Source of the DNA: Tildeniella nuda ZEHNDER 1965/U140
GTDB taxonomy: Bacteria > Cyanobacteriota > Cyanobacteriia > Leptolyngbyales > Leptolyngbyaceae
NCBI GenBank assembly: GCA_019358895.1
Contig: JAHHIG010000012.1
Location: forward strand, 116,070-180,069
Direction of reading: 5' to 3'
Length of the DNA stretch: 64,000 bases
Each line of letters begins with the position of its first letter. The stretch's first letter is position 1. The position numbers and the translations under genes are program-made. Of this stretch, positions 53,662 to 63,893 are shown piece after piece. The notes under the pieces were generated by a model. The model had not been told where the DNA came from, searched no databases, and saw only the letters and a list, made by a program, of their open reading frames with translations.

Positions 53662-54459
53662 TTGCAACCGCCTAAATCTGCCCAAATTCGTGCTGAGCGA
53701 GTTAGTCTTGCGCCCAAAATAGTGACCCCTGGTACAGTTCGTGCTGATAAACACTTGGCTGCAAACGTTCACTACCTGTTGAGGGAGGTCTCTTTTGAGG
53801 TGTTTCGGGGCGATCGCATTGCTCTGGTTGGCGCGTCTGGTGCTGGCAAAACGTCCTTACTGCGGCTGTTAAATCGACTGAGTGAACCGACTGACGGCGT
53901 GATTTATTTGGAGCAGCGGGCGCTGCATGAGATACCCGCAGTGCAACTACGGCAGCAGGTCGTGTTGGTGCTGCAAGAGTCAAAGCTCCTGGGTATGACG
54001 GTACAGCAAGCGCTTGCCTATCCCTTAACGCTACGGCAGTTAGAGAAACAAACGATTCAAGAGCGCATTCAGAAATGGCGCGATCGCCTCCATATGCCAG
54101 CAGATTGGCTGCACCGCACTGAGCTACAGCTTTCGGTTGGGCAGCGACAACTGGTAGCGATCGCCCGTGCTCTTGTCACAGAACCCAAGGTGTTACTTTT
54201 GGATGAACCCACTGCGTCACTGGATTTGGGTCGCGGTGATTGGTTGTTAAACGTGCTCAGCGAACTGGCTCAAGTGCACGGCATGACTGTGATCATGGCT
54301 AATCATCAACTAGAGTTAGCAGAGCAATGGTGCGATCGCGTACTGCATCTCGAACAGGGCGTGTTGCAACAAGATGTTGCCGCACAGCAGATGAATTGGC
54401 AAGCGCTCAAGCAAACGCTGGTCGCAGCAGAGGCACAGCAGTTAGAAGAGTGGGATTAA
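53662..54459 (+). CDS. ABC transporter ATPase, permease not encoded nearby
   Basis: 265 residues if started at the TTG at 53662; the frame is open from 53539, inside the previous gene, so the start is uncertain. Walker A is GASGAGKTS, the signature is LSVGQRQ (not LSGGQ), and Walker B is VLLLDEPTASLD. An unusual acidic VLQESKLLGMTVQQALAYP occupies the Q-loop region. The layout is close to small FetA/YbbL-like ATPases. No permease lies on either side; the upstream membrane protein does not look like one. Confidence 0.8.
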   Translation: MQPPKSAQIRAERVSLAPKIVTPGTVRADKHLAANVHYLLREVSFEVFRGDRIALVGASGAGKTSLLRLLNRLSEPTDGVIYLEQRALHEIPAVQLRQQVVLVLQESKLLGMTVQQALAYPLTLRQLEKQTIQERIQKWRDRLHMPADWLHRTELQLSVGQRQLVAIARALVTEPKVLLLDEPTASLDLGRGDWLLNVLSELAQVHGMTVIMANHQLELAEQWCDRVLHLEQGVLQQDVAAQQMNWQALKQTLVAAEAQQLEEWD

Positions 54460-55028
54460 GTGACGAGAGGACGAAGGGCGATGGCGATCGATGACTGCAT
54501 CCCAAAAGGACATGAAGCGCTTTCAAATGTTCTTAAGGCAATGTAACGCGATGTACAACTAAATTTGCCCTCATCCCCACCCTTCTCCTTGGGGAGAAGG
54601 GCTTTCGGACTTTTAAGGTTGGGCAGTCGCAGCAAGCATTTCAGGAAAGTCGCGCATCGCGTAGTATGCAGTCATTTTAGATTTATCAATGTCTTAAGTT
54701 CAATCTACTGCCTCAACCTTCTCTACCTTTAGATAGAAAAGCATTAGCAAAGACGCGCTTGATTTGCGTTTTTGCGTAGCGGACTGGTAAATTCTGTTTA
54801 TTCATACCAAAGCCAAAAATAGACGTTACAGATCAAGCAAGCCGCCCTCACCCTCAATCCCTCTCCCAAAGGGCGAGGAACTTTGCCTTTAGCTCCCTTC
54901 TCCTGCGGGAGAAGGGCTGGGGATGAGGGCAAAGGATCGGTAGCCCTTGCACTTTGATTTGGTATCAAACTCTGGAGATGCCCGTTGAGCAAGATTGCGA
55001 AGCCAGTAATGTCTTTTGATGAAGCGGT
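54460..55028. other. Intergenic region with CCTCATCCCC-type palindromes
   Basis: 569 bp. Two copies of a common cyanobacterial repeat occur: a short one at about 54567-54602 (CTTCTCCTTGGGGAGAAGGGC) and a longer one at about 54840-54935 with CTCACCCTCAATCCCTCTCC and GGGAGAAGGGCTGGGGATGA. No gene seen. Confidence 0.6.
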
Positions 55029-58000
55029 ATGCTATTGCGTGCAATGAGAGTAGACGCTTCCTTAAGACCGTTCGTTATGCGCTTTCGCTTGCTTCCCTAT
55101 GTTGTTGCGGCTCTAGCCGCGACCATTGCCCTGCTTTTGACGCAATTATTGTACCCACTGCTCAATCCGCTCATCTACCCATTCTTTTTTGCAGCGATCG
55201 CCGTGAGTGCCTGGTTTGGAGGCTTCAGACCAGGCTTGTTAGCGATCGCCCTCTCAACGCTCTACAGTCTTTTCTTTCTCGTCGAACCGCTGTATTCCTT
55301 CAAGATCGTTAGCACCAAGCAACTGATACAGCTACTCACGTTCTTGTTCGTGGCGTTTCTCATTACCGTGCTTTGTTCACAGTTGCAGGCTGCTAAACGC
55401 AAAGCTGATTACAATTTGAAGCTGCTGCGTCTGAGCGAAAGGCGCTTTAGCCATCTGTCAGAAGCCGATTTGATCGGCATCATTACGACTGATTTAAACG
55501 GTGCGCTCGTGGAAGCCAATGATGTCTTTTTGTCGATGCTTGGTTACACGCGGGAAGAACTTCGCTCTGGTCGAGTTGACTTGCCAGCGCTCACTCCACC
55601 TGCTTATCTGGAGGCGCAGGAGCGATCGCTGCATGCACTGAGAACAGCGGGAGTCAGCACGCCCTTTGAAACGGCATACAGCCGCAAAGATAGTACCTAC
55701 ATTTCGGCTTTGATTGGTTCTGCTTTAATGGATGAGACGACGGTGATCAGCTTCGTCCTTGACATCAGCGATCGCAAACAAATTGAAGCGGCATTGCTGG
55801 AGGTCAACGCTCGCTTGGAGCAACACAGTACTGATTTGGCTGTTGCCAATGAAGAGCTAGAAACGACTGTGGAAGAACTGAAAATCGCTGAAGAAGACTT
55901 GTTGCGGCAAAATGAACAGCTCAGGACAGCGCAGCAACGGTATCAAGATTTGTTTGATTTCGCGCCAGACGGTTATCTGGTAACCGATACAGCGGGAATA
56001 ATTCAAGAAGCCAATCAGGCAATGACCGCTCATCTCTCGTCTGGCTTAGCTGGGTTACTGGGTCAACCACTGTTCAACTTCGTCGCCAACCAGGATCTCG
56101 AAGTGTTTCGCGATCGCCTGAACCAACTAGCAGAGCCGCTTTCAAGGCAACGAGCACAGGTATGGGTCATGCAGCTACAAACTTGGCAGCAGCGTACCTT
56201 CCCGGCTGAACTGACGGTTGGTCGTGTCTATGACTCTACAGGTAACGTTTCCAGCTTGCGTTGGCTGATCCGAGATATTACAGAACGCGAACGGGCAGAA
56301 GCGAAGCTGCGTGAAAGTGAAAATTTGTATCGAGCGATCGGAGAAACGCTAGATTACGGCATTTGGGTTTGTGACCCCAACGGGCGCAATGTCTATGCCA
56401 GTGATTCGTTTCTACAGCTTGTGGGCTTGACTCAGGCGCAATGTTCTGAGTTTGGCTGGAGCGACGTGTTGCATCCCGATGATGCAGAGCGAACGATCGC
56501 TGCCTGGAACGAATGCGTTCGCACAGAAGGCATCTGGGACATCGAACACCGCTTCCGAGGAGTGGATGGTAATTGGCATCCGATTTTGGCACGGGGAATG
56601 CCCGTCAGGGATGAAGATGGGAAGATCACCGCCTGGGCAGGCATCAACCTCGATATCAGTCGTCAAAAACGAGTAGAAGCTGCCTTGCGCCAAAGCGAAG
56701 AGCGCTATCGCTCGTTAGCAGAATTGATCCCACAATTGGTTTGGACGGCTAGCAGTGAGGGCGCTCTACTCGATGTCAATCAACGATGGCTAGACTTTAC
56801 AGGGCTAACCTACACCCAGGCACAAGCGGAAGGCTGGCAAACCATTGTCCACCCTGACGACGTGCCCATTCTCGGCGATCGCTGGTTGGCAGCGCAAGCG
56901 GGCAGCACTTATTACCGCGCCGAAGGACGTATGCGACGGAGAGATGGTGTTTACCGCTGGCATCTGCATCAGGCTGTGCCTCTGAAAGACGAGCGGGGAC
57001 AGGTGCTGAAGTGGTTTGGCACCGCGACGGATATTGACGGTCAAAAACTCCTGGAACAGCAACGCGATCGTCTTTTAGAGCAGGAGCAAACTGCCCGTGA
57101 AGCCGCTGAAAACGCAAACCGTATCAAAGACGAGTTTTTGGCAGTGCTTTCACACGAACTGCGATCGCCTCTGAACCCCATCCTGGGTTGGTCAAGATTA
57201 CTTCAGACCAGCAGGCTGGATGAGGCGCAAACGGCAGAGGCGCTGAAAACCATCGAACGGAACGCCAGATTACAAGCTGAATTAATTGAAGACTTACTAG
57301 ATGTCTCTCGAATTTTGCAGGGCAAACTGAGCCTGAATGTCGCCCCAGTCGTTTTGACTACGACTATTCAAGCTGCGATCGAAACAGTCCGTTTAGCAGC
57401 AGACGCTAAAGCCATTCAGATCCAGACGCGGCTTGAGCCAAATGTAAGGTACGTTGCGGGTGATGCAAATCGCTTGCAGCAGGTGATATGGAACCTCCTT
57501 TCTAACGCCGTTAAATTTACGCCGACCGAGGGGCGGGTCGATATTCGTCTGGAGCAGCTAAACGCTCAAGCTCAAATCACCGTCGCTGACACAGGCAAAG
57601 GCATTGCGCCAGACTTTTTGCCCTACGTGTTTGACTACTTTCGTCAGGCAGAAGGTGCGACGACCCGATCGGTGGGTGGACTAGGGCTAGGGCTGGCGAT
57701 CGTGCGTCAATTGGTTGAATTGCACGGCGGCACAATTCGGGCAGAAAGTCCTGGATTAGGTCAGGGCGCAACGTTCACTGTCATACTGCCGCTCATGCCA
57801 ACGCAGCTAACGGTTAATCAGGTGAGCCAATCCTCTGAGCTACGCCTGAATTTAGATGGGATTAAGGTCTTAGTTGTTGATGACGATGCCGACGCACGCG
57901 CCTTTACTACTTTTCTGTTAGAGCAGTACGGAGCCACCGTAACAGCCGTTACCTCAGCAGCAGCAGCGTTAACTGCCATAGCTCAAACGAAGCCAGATGT

Positions 58001-58241
58001 GTTGTTAAGCGATATTGGGATGCCAGCGGTTGATGGCTACATGTTGATGCAGCAGGTGAGAGCCTTACCCCTGGAGCAAGGAGGACACATTCCCGCGATC
58101 GCCCTGACTGCCTACGCAGGGGAAATCGATTATCAGCGCTCACTCGCAGCAGGCTTTCAGCAGCACCTTGCCAAGCCCATAGAGCCAGTTGCACTCATCA
58201 CAGCGATCGTCAGCTTAGTCAGAGGTGAAGCAAGGGCGTGA
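55029..58241 (+). CDS. DUF4118-PAS hybrid sensor histidine kinase
   Basis: 1070 residues. Residues ~20-120 form a DUF4118 (KdpD-type) four-helix membrane domain. PAS domains follow at about 140-250, 305-425, 430-550 and 560-680, the third and fourth with clear PAC motifs. HisKA has SHELRSPLNPILGW (phospho-His about 708). HATPase carries LLSNAVKFTPTEG, DTGKGIAP and GLGLGLAI. A C-terminal receiver has VDDDADARAF and phospho-acceptor Asp about 994 in LLSDIGMPAVDG. It is unlinked to other signalling genes. The sensed signal is unknown; multiple PAS domains allow several ligands. Confidence 0.93.
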   Translation: MLLRAMRVDASLRPFVMRFRLLPYVVAALAATIALLLTQLLYPLLNPLIYPFFFAAIAVSAWFGGFRPGLLAIALSTLYSLFFLVEPLYSFKIVSTKQLIQLLTFLFVAFLITVLCSQLQAAKRKADYNLKLLRLSERRFSHLSEADLIGIITTDLNGALVEANDVFLSMLGYTREELRSGRVDLPALTPPAYLEAQERSLHALRTAGVSTPFETAYSRKDSTYISALIGSALMDETTVISFVLDISDRKQIEAALLEVNARLEQHSTDLAVANEELETTVEELKIAEEDLLRQNEQLRTAQQRYQDLFDFAPDGYLVTDTAGIIQEANQAMTAHLSSGLAGLLGQPLFNFVANQDLEVFRDRLNQLAEPLSRQRAQVWVMQLQTWQQRTFPAELTVGRVYDSTGNVSSLRWLIRDITERERAEAKLRESENLYRAIGETLDYGIWVCDPNGRNVYASDSFLQLVGLTQAQCSEFGWSDVLHPDDAERTIAAWNECVRTEGIWDIEHRFRGVDGNWHPILARGMPVRDEDGKITAWAGINLDISRQKRVEAALRQSEERYRSLAELIPQLVWTASSEGALLDVNQRWLDFTGLTYTQAQAEGWQTIVHPDDVPILGDRWLAAQAGSTYYRAEGRMRRRDGVYRWHLHQAVPLKDERGQVLKWFGTATDIDGQKLLEQQRDRLLEQEQTAREAAENANRIKDEFLAVLSHELRSPLNPILGWSRLLQTSRLDEAQTAEALKTIERNARLQAELIEDLLDVSRILQGKLSLNVAPVVLTTTIQAAIETVRLAADAKAIQIQTRLEPNVRYVAGDANRLQQVIWNLLSNAVKFTPTEGRVDIRLEQLNAQAQITVADTGKGIAPDFLPYVFDYFRQAEGATTRSVGGLGLGLAIVRQLVELHGGTIRAESPGLGQGATFTVILPLMPTQLTVNQVSQSSELRLNLDGIKVLVVDDDADARAFTTFLLEQYGATVTAVTSAAAALTAIAQTKPDVLLSDIGMPAVDGYMLMQQVRALPLEQGGHIPAIALTAYAGEIDYQRSLAAGFQQHLAKPIEPVALITAIVSLVRGEARA

Positions 58242-58309
58242 TGCTGTGCTCGTTACTTGATCCCCCCTATGCTTAAACGTTAACCGAGAAGGATTGCTTC
58301 AAGGCTTCA

Positions 58310-58996
58310 TTAGCTGCGAAAGAGCCGACTGTACTGGGTTTCGTGCTGCATACTCGCAAGAGCCAATCCCCAACCGCAGCTACTCAGGTCTTCGTCTGGC
58401 AGCGTCAGAATCTCCTCAACGGCAAGCTGGATGACTGGTTGAAGATACAGCAGCAGTTGTTGCCCTGCCGTTTGTCCTAGCGGAATTAGCTTGACACCCG
58501 CGTTGCTCAAGTTGGTTGCCCAACTATGCAAATAGCCCAACATGGCTGAACGTAAATCAATTTGCCAGTGAGCCGCCGCAAGGGCAAAGGCGATCGCAAA
58601 ATGACAGCCCTCCTTCTGCAAAATCATATACGGCTGCTTGAGCAAGTGCAGATCGTGCCATAGCCGTAAGAGCGATCGCCCCATCTGCAAGCTTTGTAGC
58701 CGCAATTCCTCTGTTTCTCGCGCCGCTGATAGCCAATGGTTCCAGTCGCTTACGCGCTCCCAGTCATCTGCTTGACACGCTCGGTAAGCTCTGACCATCA
58801 CTGCTGCTTCAACGCGAATCGCACCAAACCGTAGCTCTTGTACCATCCACGTTTCGAGAGCAGTGCGATCGTCCAGCTTACCCGCCTCCACCAGCGCCTC
58901 AATGCCCTCAGAGTAGCTATATGCTCCTACAGGCAGTGCAGGACTCGCTAACTGCAGTAAGCGCAATAAGGCAAAAGGCTCAACTTCATCCTTCAT
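58310..58996 (-). CDS. ureF: Urease accessory protein UreF
   Basis: 228 residues. The family hallmarks are [20 protein letters not shown] at the start, [12 protein letters not shown], the middle [20 protein letters not shown], and the C-terminal [15 protein letters not shown]. UreF, with UreG and UreH, loads nickel into urease as a GTPase-regulating factor. It starts three bases after ureE stops, so the two form one transcript. The other ure genes are not in the window, which is common in cyanobacteria with split urease clusters. Confidence 0.95.
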   Translation of the reverse strand: MKDEVEPFALLRLLQLASPALPVGAYSYSEGIEALVEAGKLDDRTALETWMVQELRFGAIRVEAAVMVRAYRACQADDWERVSDWNHWLSAARETEELRLQSLQMGRSLLRLWHDLHLLKQPYMILQKEGCHFAIAFALAAAHWQIDLRSAMLGYLHSWATNLSNAGVKLIPLGQTAGQQLLLYLQPVIQLAVEEILTLPDEDLSSCGWGLALASMQHETQYSRLFRS

Positions 58997-58999
58997 CCT

Positions 59000-59473
59000 T
59001 TAGCCTTTAGCCCTCATTCCTTCATGACTGTGCCCATAGGCTCCTGTTTCAGGCTGAAACGGCTGCACTTCTTCAACGACCTGTAAGCCCCGCTGCTCCA
59101 GCATGTCGCGCAGAACGGGATCGGGAGACAATCTTAAATAAGCTGGCTGAATCTCTAATGGGACATGGCGGTTGCCCAAATGATAAGCCGCTTGCAGTAG
59201 ATGCCGTTCAGCCTCAGCCCGGACGGTTAACACAGGCTCTGGCTTAGCAAGCACCCGCACCACAAAGCCATCATCGGACTGCAACAGATCACCATCGCGC
59301 AACATTGTCCCTCTAGGTAACTGGAGATACACAGGCTGTCCTTCGGTGCTATCAAAGCGGTGACGCGATCGCGTCCGTTCGTCTGCTGTCAACTCTAGCG
59401 TTAAACTAACTGCCGTCTCCGAAGTCGCTGTTAAGCGTTGTGTAAGTGTTGTGATCACGGCTTCAAATGGCAT
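59000..59473 (-). CDS. ureE: Urease nickel metallochaperone UreE
   Basis: 157 residues from the ATG at 59473; the frame opens six codons earlier. The N-terminal peptide-binding domain has [15 protein letters not shown]. The C-terminal nickel domain carries [20 protein letters not shown] with the conserved metal His. The tail has only a short His pair (YGHSHEG), not the His-rich tail of some species. It carries nickel to the UreFGH complex and is cotranscribed with ureF. Confidence 0.94.
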   Translation of the reverse strand: MPFEAVITTLTQRLTATSETAVSLTLELTADERTRSRHRFDSTEGQPVYLQLPRGTMLRDGDLLQSDDGFVVRVLAKPEPVLTVRAEAERHLLQAAYHLGNRHVPLEIQPAYLRLSPDPVLRDMLEQRGLQVVEEVQPFQPETGAYGHSHEGMRAKG

Positions 59474-59680
59474 TTTAGTGTGTTGAATCACAACAGAAGT
59501 CTAGTGCATTCAGGTGCAACACGATCGCGCCCATCTCAGCATTCAGCACAATACAAAAGATCTTCTTTGTTTTTTCACAAACCAACTAGCCGACTCACCA
59601 TCCCTTTACTGACATACGTAAGTGTGGCGCTTAGCATAGTGAGCGTAACTTTGTTTGCCGCAGATTATAAGAGGTGTTGC

Positions 59681-60454
59681 ATGAAGGCAGTGATATTGGC
59701 TGGCGGATTAGGTACACGACTGAGTGAAGAAACGGCAATTAAGCCAAAACCAATGGTGGAAGTGGGTGGTCAACCGATTCTCTGGCACATCATGAAAACC
59801 TACGCAGCCCACGGAGTCAATGACTTTATCATCTGCTGTGGCTACAAAGGGTATGTCATCAAAGAGTTTTTTGCTAACTACTTCCTACGCATGTCAGATG
59901 TCACTTTTGATATGCGCTTCAACCAGATGAATATTCACGCTGGTAAGGCGGAACCCTGGCGCGTCACGCTGGTTGACACAGGTGAAAACACCATGACTGG
60001 CGGCAGGCTCAAGCGTGTGCGGGAGCATATCGGCAATGAAACCTTTTGCTTTACCTACGGTGACGGGGTCAGCAACATTAACGTCACTGAGCTAATCAAC
60101 TTTCACAAAGCTGAAGGCGTATCGGCAACGCTGACCGCTGTGCTGCCTCCTGGACGCTTTGGCGCAATCTCTCTCACCAAAGAGCAGACTAAAATTACGC
60201 AGTTCCATGAAAAGCCTGAAGGTGATGGTGCCTGGATTAACGGTGGTTACTTTGTCCTAGAGCCGGAAGTCATCGACTACATTGCCGACGATACGGTGAT
60301 GTGGGAGCACGAACCGCTGAAAAAGCTGGCTCACGATGGCAAACTGTCCGCCTTCAAGCATGATGGGTTCTGGCAACCAATGGATACGCTCAAAGACAAG
60401 AATTACCTGGAAGACTTGTGGCACAAAGGAAAAGCCCCCTGGAAGGTCTGGTAA
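59681..60454 (+). CDS. rfbF: Glucose-1-phosphate cytidylyltransferase
   Basis: 257 residues from the ATG at 59681 with AAGAGG before it; the longer frame upstream is rejected. The nucleotidyltransferase start [18 protein letters not shown] and [10 protein letters not shown] are exact, [10 protein letters not shown] follows, and MDTLKDK lies near the end. It makes CDP-glucose, the entry to 3,6-dideoxyhexoses and related O-antigen sugars. It is the first gene of a plus-strand polysaccharide operon. The usual partner CDP-glucose 4,6-dehydratase (rfbG) is not evident, though the SDR gene at 61775 may act here. Confidence 0.94.
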   Translation: MKAVILAGGLGTRLSEETAIKPKPMVEVGGQPILWHIMKTYAAHGVNDFIICCGYKGYVIKEFFANYFLRMSDVTFDMRFNQMNIHAGKAEPWRVTLVDTGENTMTGGRLKRVREHIGNETFCFTYGDGVSNINVTELINFHKAEGVSATLTAVLPPGRFGAISLTKEQTKITQFHEKPEGDGAWINGGYFVLEPEVIDYIADDTVMWEHEPLKKLAHDGKLSAFKHDGFWQPMDTLKDKNYLEDLWHKGKAPWKVW

Positions 60455-60522
60455 CCCAACTAGCTTGCCCCTCAAACCACTCGTTAGCTTCGCAGTTCTC
60501 ACTCAATTAAGGGCAAAAATTT

Positions 60523-61737
60523 ATGTACGATTTTGCGATCGTCGGTGGTGGCATCGTCGGTCTTTCTACAGGCGTAGCTCTGAGCCAACGCTATCCAGAC
60601 GCAAAAATACTGGTGCTTGAGAAGGAAAGCCGCTGGGCATTTCACCAAACTGGTAACAACAGTGGCGTGATCCACTCCGGGCTTTACTACAAACCGGGCA
60701 GCTTTAAGGCAACCTTTTGTCGCGCGGGTGCCCAGTCGATGGTTGCCTTTTGCCAAGAGCATGACATCCCCCATGAAGTCTGCGGCAAGGTCATTGTTGC
60801 CACTGAAGAAAAAGAACTCCCACTGCTGGAGAATCTCTATCAGCGTGGCTTACAGAACGATATTAAAGTTGCTCGACTCACCGCAGAAGAAGTCCAGGAG
60901 ATCGAGCCACATGTCAACTGTATTGCTGGAGTACAGGTTTTTTCCACTGGCATCGCTGATTACAAAAAGGTCTGCCAAAAGTACGCTGAACTGGTTCAAC
61001 AGGGTGGTGGTGATTTACGCCTCAACACCAAAGTACTCAAAATTGTTGAAACACCTACAGGTCAGGTGCTTGAAACTAACCAAGGTTCGTTTGAGACGCG
61101 GTTTGTCATTAACTGTGCTGGCTTACACAGCGATCGCATTGCTAAACTCGGCAACGTTGATCCTGAAGCAAAGATTGTGCCGTTTCGTGGGGAATACTAC
61201 GAGCTAACCCCTGAAAAGCGCTACCTGGTCAAAGGTCTCATTTATCCTGTCCCGAACCCTGACTTCCCGTTTTTGGGTGTCCACTTTACCCGCATGATCG
61301 ACGGCACTGTTCATGCAGGACCGAATGCAGTGCTCAGCCTCAAGCGCGAAGGCTACAAAAAGACCGACTTTGACCTGCGTGACTTTGCTGAGGTCATGAC
61401 CTATCCCGCTTTCTGGAAATTGGCTGCCAAGCACGCTGACGAAGGGATTAAAGAGATCATCCGCTCGTTTAGCAAAGCCGCGTTTGTTCATAGCCTGCAA
61501 CGCCTGATTCCAGAAGTGCAGGCTGCGGATGTCGTTCCCACCCATGCAGGTGTACGGGCACAAGCACTCATGAACGATGGCAAGCTGGTAGACGATTTTC
61601 TGATTATCAAAGGTCAGAATTCCGTTCACGTTTGCAATGCCCCCTCTCCGGCAGCAACTTCATCCATTGAAATTGGTAAAGCTGTCGTTGCCCAAATCCC
61701 TGCCCCACAGCACTTACGCACAACCGTTAACGCTTAG
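60523..61737 (+). CDS. lhgO: L-2-hydroxyglutarate oxidase-like FAD protein
   Basis: 404 residues. The FAD-binding GGGIVGLSTGVALSQRYP is at the N-terminus, followed by HQTGNNSGVIHSGLYY, the LhgO signature. The C-terminal GVRAQ and SPAATSSIEIG complete the DAO fold. Such enzymes oxidise L-2-hydroxyglutarate to 2-oxoglutarate. In cyanobacterial polysaccharide clusters the gene recurs between sugar-nucleotide genes, so the true substrate here may be a sugar acid or glycan intermediate; that part is inference. Confidence 0.9.
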   Translation: MYDFAIVGGGIVGLSTGVALSQRYPDAKILVLEKESRWAFHQTGNNSGVIHSGLYYKPGSFKATFCRAGAQSMVAFCQEHDIPHEVCGKVIVATEEKELPLLENLYQRGLQNDIKVARLTAEEVQEIEPHVNCIAGVQVFSTGIADYKKVCQKYAELVQQGGGDLRLNTKVLKIVETPTGQVLETNQGSFETRFVINCAGLHSDRIAKLGNVDPEAKIVPFRGEYYELTPEKRYLVKGLIYPVPNPDFPFLGVHFTRMIDGTVHAGPNAVLSLKREGYKKTDFDLRDFAEVMTYPAFWKLAAKHADEGIKEIIRSFSKAAFVHSLQRLIPEVQAADVVPTHAGVRAQALMNDGKLVDDFLIIKGQNSVHVCNAPSPAATSSIEIGKAVVAQIPAPQHLRTTVNA

Positions 61738-61774
61738 CACGATTACTGATTAGCACGATTACTAGGAAGACGCA

Positions 61775-62803
61775 ATGAAAGTACTGGTGACTGGAACAGA
61801 AGGGTATCTTGGTTCATTACTGGCTCCCCTCCTCATGGAGCGTGGGCATGAAATTACGGCGGTTGATACTGGCTACTACAAAGTTGGCTGGCTTTACAAC
61901 GGCACAGACTTGACGGCTAAAACCCTCAACAAAGATATTCGCCATATTACGGTTGAAGATCTGGCGGGTATTGAGGCGATCGTCCACATGGCAGAATTGT
62001 CCAACGACCCCACGGGTCAACTGTCGCCCACGATTACCTACGACATCAACCACAAAGGTTCGGTGCGGTTAGCTGAACTGGCAAAAGCCGCTGGTGTTCG
62101 CCGCTTTGTCTATATGTCCTCATGCAGCGTGTATGGGGTTGCCAGTGGCGACGGTCTGACCACTGAGGAAACGCCTGTCAATCCTCAGACTGCGTATGCT
62201 GAATGTAAAACCCTGGTAGAGCGGGACGTGAGACCCCTTGCAGATGATAATTTTTCGCCCACATTCATGCGAAACGCCACTGCGTTTGGTGCCTCTCCCC
62301 GAATGCGCTTTGACATTGTGTTGAACAATCTGTCAGGACTTGCCTGGACAACGAAAGAGATTAAAATGATCAGCGACGGTACACCCTGGAGACCGCTGGT
62401 TCATGCTCTGGACATTGCGAAGTCGATCGCCTGTGCCTTAGAAGCACCCCGCGACATCGTGCACAATCAGGTCTTTAACGTGGGCGATACCGCAAACAAC
62501 TACCGAGTCAAAGAAATTGCTGAAGTCATCGCCGACGTGTTTAAGGGCTGCCAGCTCAGCTTTGGTGACAGTGGCTCGGATAACCGCAGCTACCGGGTCT
62601 CGTTTGAGAAAATCAATACTCAACTACCTGGCTTTAAGTGTGACTGGAATGCCCAACGTGGCGCACAACAGCTTTTCGACCTGTTTAACCGCATTGACAT
62701 GACAAAAGAGATCTTTGAGTCACGTGGCTTTACGCGTCTGAAGCAGCTTGAGTATCTGATTCGCACCCAGCAAATTGACAAAGATTTCTTTTGGAGCAAG
62801 TAA
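61775..62803 (+). CDS. NAD-dependent epimerase/dehydratase (extended SDR)
   Basis: 342 residues. The Rossmann motif VLVTGTEGYLGSLL is at the N-terminus. SSCSVYG is the catalytic Ser region, and YAECK provides the YxxxK. The domain then covers DPTGQLSPTITYDINHKGSV and HALDIAKSI. It acts on a nucleotide sugar; given rfbF upstream, a CDP-hexose is plausible. The stop shares bases with the next ATG (TAATG). Confidence 0.9.
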   Translation: MKVLVTGTEGYLGSLLAPLLMERGHEITAVDTGYYKVGWLYNGTDLTAKTLNKDIRHITVEDLAGIEAIVHMAELSNDPTGQLSPTITYDINHKGSVRLAELAKAAGVRRFVYMSSCSVYGVASGDGLTTEETPVNPQTAYAECKTLVERDVRPLADDNFSPTFMRNATAFGASPRMRFDIVLNNLSGLAWTTKEIKMISDGTPWRPLVHALDIAKSIACALEAPRDIVHNQVFNVGDTANNYRVKEIAEVIADVFKGCQLSFGDSGSDNRSYRVSFEKINTQLPGFKCDWNAQRGAQQLFDLFNRIDMTKEIFESRGFTRLKQLEYLIRTQQIDKDFFWSK

Positions 62804-63342
62804 TGAAATTCACCGAAACGAAGCTAAAAGGCGCATTTATCATTGACCTGGAGTTGCGTAACGACGATCGTGGTGGTTTTGCCCGCACCTTTTGCGCCAA
62901 AGAATTTGAAGAGCATGGGCTGAAGCCAACCGTTGCTCAGTGCAATCTGTCCTTTAACTACAAGGCAGGTACGTTGAGAGGGATGCACTACCAGGTGGCA
63001 CCTGCGTGCGAAACCAAGCTGGTACGCTGCACCAAGGGCGCGATTTATGATGTCATCATTGATATGCGTCCTGAGTCGCCTACCTACATGCAACACATTG
63101 GCGTGGAATTGACGGCAGAGAATCGACGGGCGCTCTATGTGCCAGAACTGTTTGCCCACGGCTATCAAGCGCTGACGGATGACGCTGAGGTGGTCTATCA
63201 AGTGGGTGAGTTCTACACGCCTGGTTATGAGCGAGGGCTGCGCTATAACGATCCAGTCTTTAGCATTGAATGGCCCATGCCTGTAACCGTCATTTCCGAA
63301 AAAGATGCTGCGTGGTCACTCTTTGAGCCAGTCCCGGTTTAA
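62803..63342 (+). CDS. rfbC: dTDP-4-dehydrorhamnose 3,5-epimerase family protein
   Basis: 179 residues from the ATG at 62803, which overlaps the previous stop. It is a cupin fold with the active-site His in LRGMHYQ, CTKGAIYDVIIDMRPESPTY, and ALYVPELFAHGYQAL with the second His region. Epimerases of this type act at C3/C5 of 4-keto sugars, in rhamnose or related deoxy-sugar synthesis. Without rfbA, rfbB and rfbD nearby, the substrate may instead be the CDP-linked 4-keto sugar made by this operon. Confidence 0.92.
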   Translation: MKFTETKLKGAFIIDLELRNDDRGGFARTFCAKEFEEHGLKPTVAQCNLSFNYKAGTLRGMHYQVAPACETKLVRCTKGAIYDVIIDMRPESPTYMQHIGVELTAENRRALYVPELFAHGYQALTDDAEVVYQVGEFYTPGYERGLRYNDPVFSIEWPMPVTVISEKDAAWSLFEPVPV

Positions 63343-63401
63343 CTCAGTCGGTGACGATCGCGGTTTAGTGTCAACTCCACCTAACTTTCAGAGGCTTTTG
63401 C

Positions 63402-63893
63402 ATGAAAATAAGTGTGATTCTTCCTTGCTTCAACGGAGCACAAACCATTGCTGTTCAGCTTGAGGCGCTAGTCAACCAGCAATGGTCTGGCTTGTGGGAA
63501 GTGGTGGTGGTCAACAACGGCTCCACTGACAACTCAGTCGAAATTGTCGAGCAGTACCGCGATCGTCTACCAAACTTACAGATTGTGGATGCCTACACCC
63601 CGCCTGGTCCACGGTTGGGAGTATCCCATTCCTATAACGTCGGTCTTAACGCAGCTACAGGAGATGCGTTTGTTTTCTGTGAGGCGGATGATGAAGTGGC
63701 ATCCGATTGGTTAGCCGCAATGGCTAACGCCCTCTCTAAATTTGAATTCGTTGCTGGAGCACTGGAACATAAGCGTTTGAATGAAGCCTGGTTAAGTGTG
63801 GCTCAGGATCAGGGCGCACAGTCGGAGGGCTTAGTGGATGTCACCTATCCGCCCTACCTACCCTTTGCCTTTGGGGTAGTGCTCAAGATGTAA
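63402..63893 (+). pseudogene. GT2 glycosyltransferase, truncated by IS1 insertion
   Basis: 163 codons. The N-terminal GT-A fold is intact: SVILPCFNGAQTIAVQLEAL, VVVNNGSTDNSVEIV, the DxD-type EADDEV and the start of the acceptor half. It ends abruptly at GVVLKM followed by a TAA. The last bases are the IS1 end, so the stop comes from the insertion, and roughly half of a usual GT2 protein is missing. The remainder may lie beyond the IS outside the window. Confidence 0.85.
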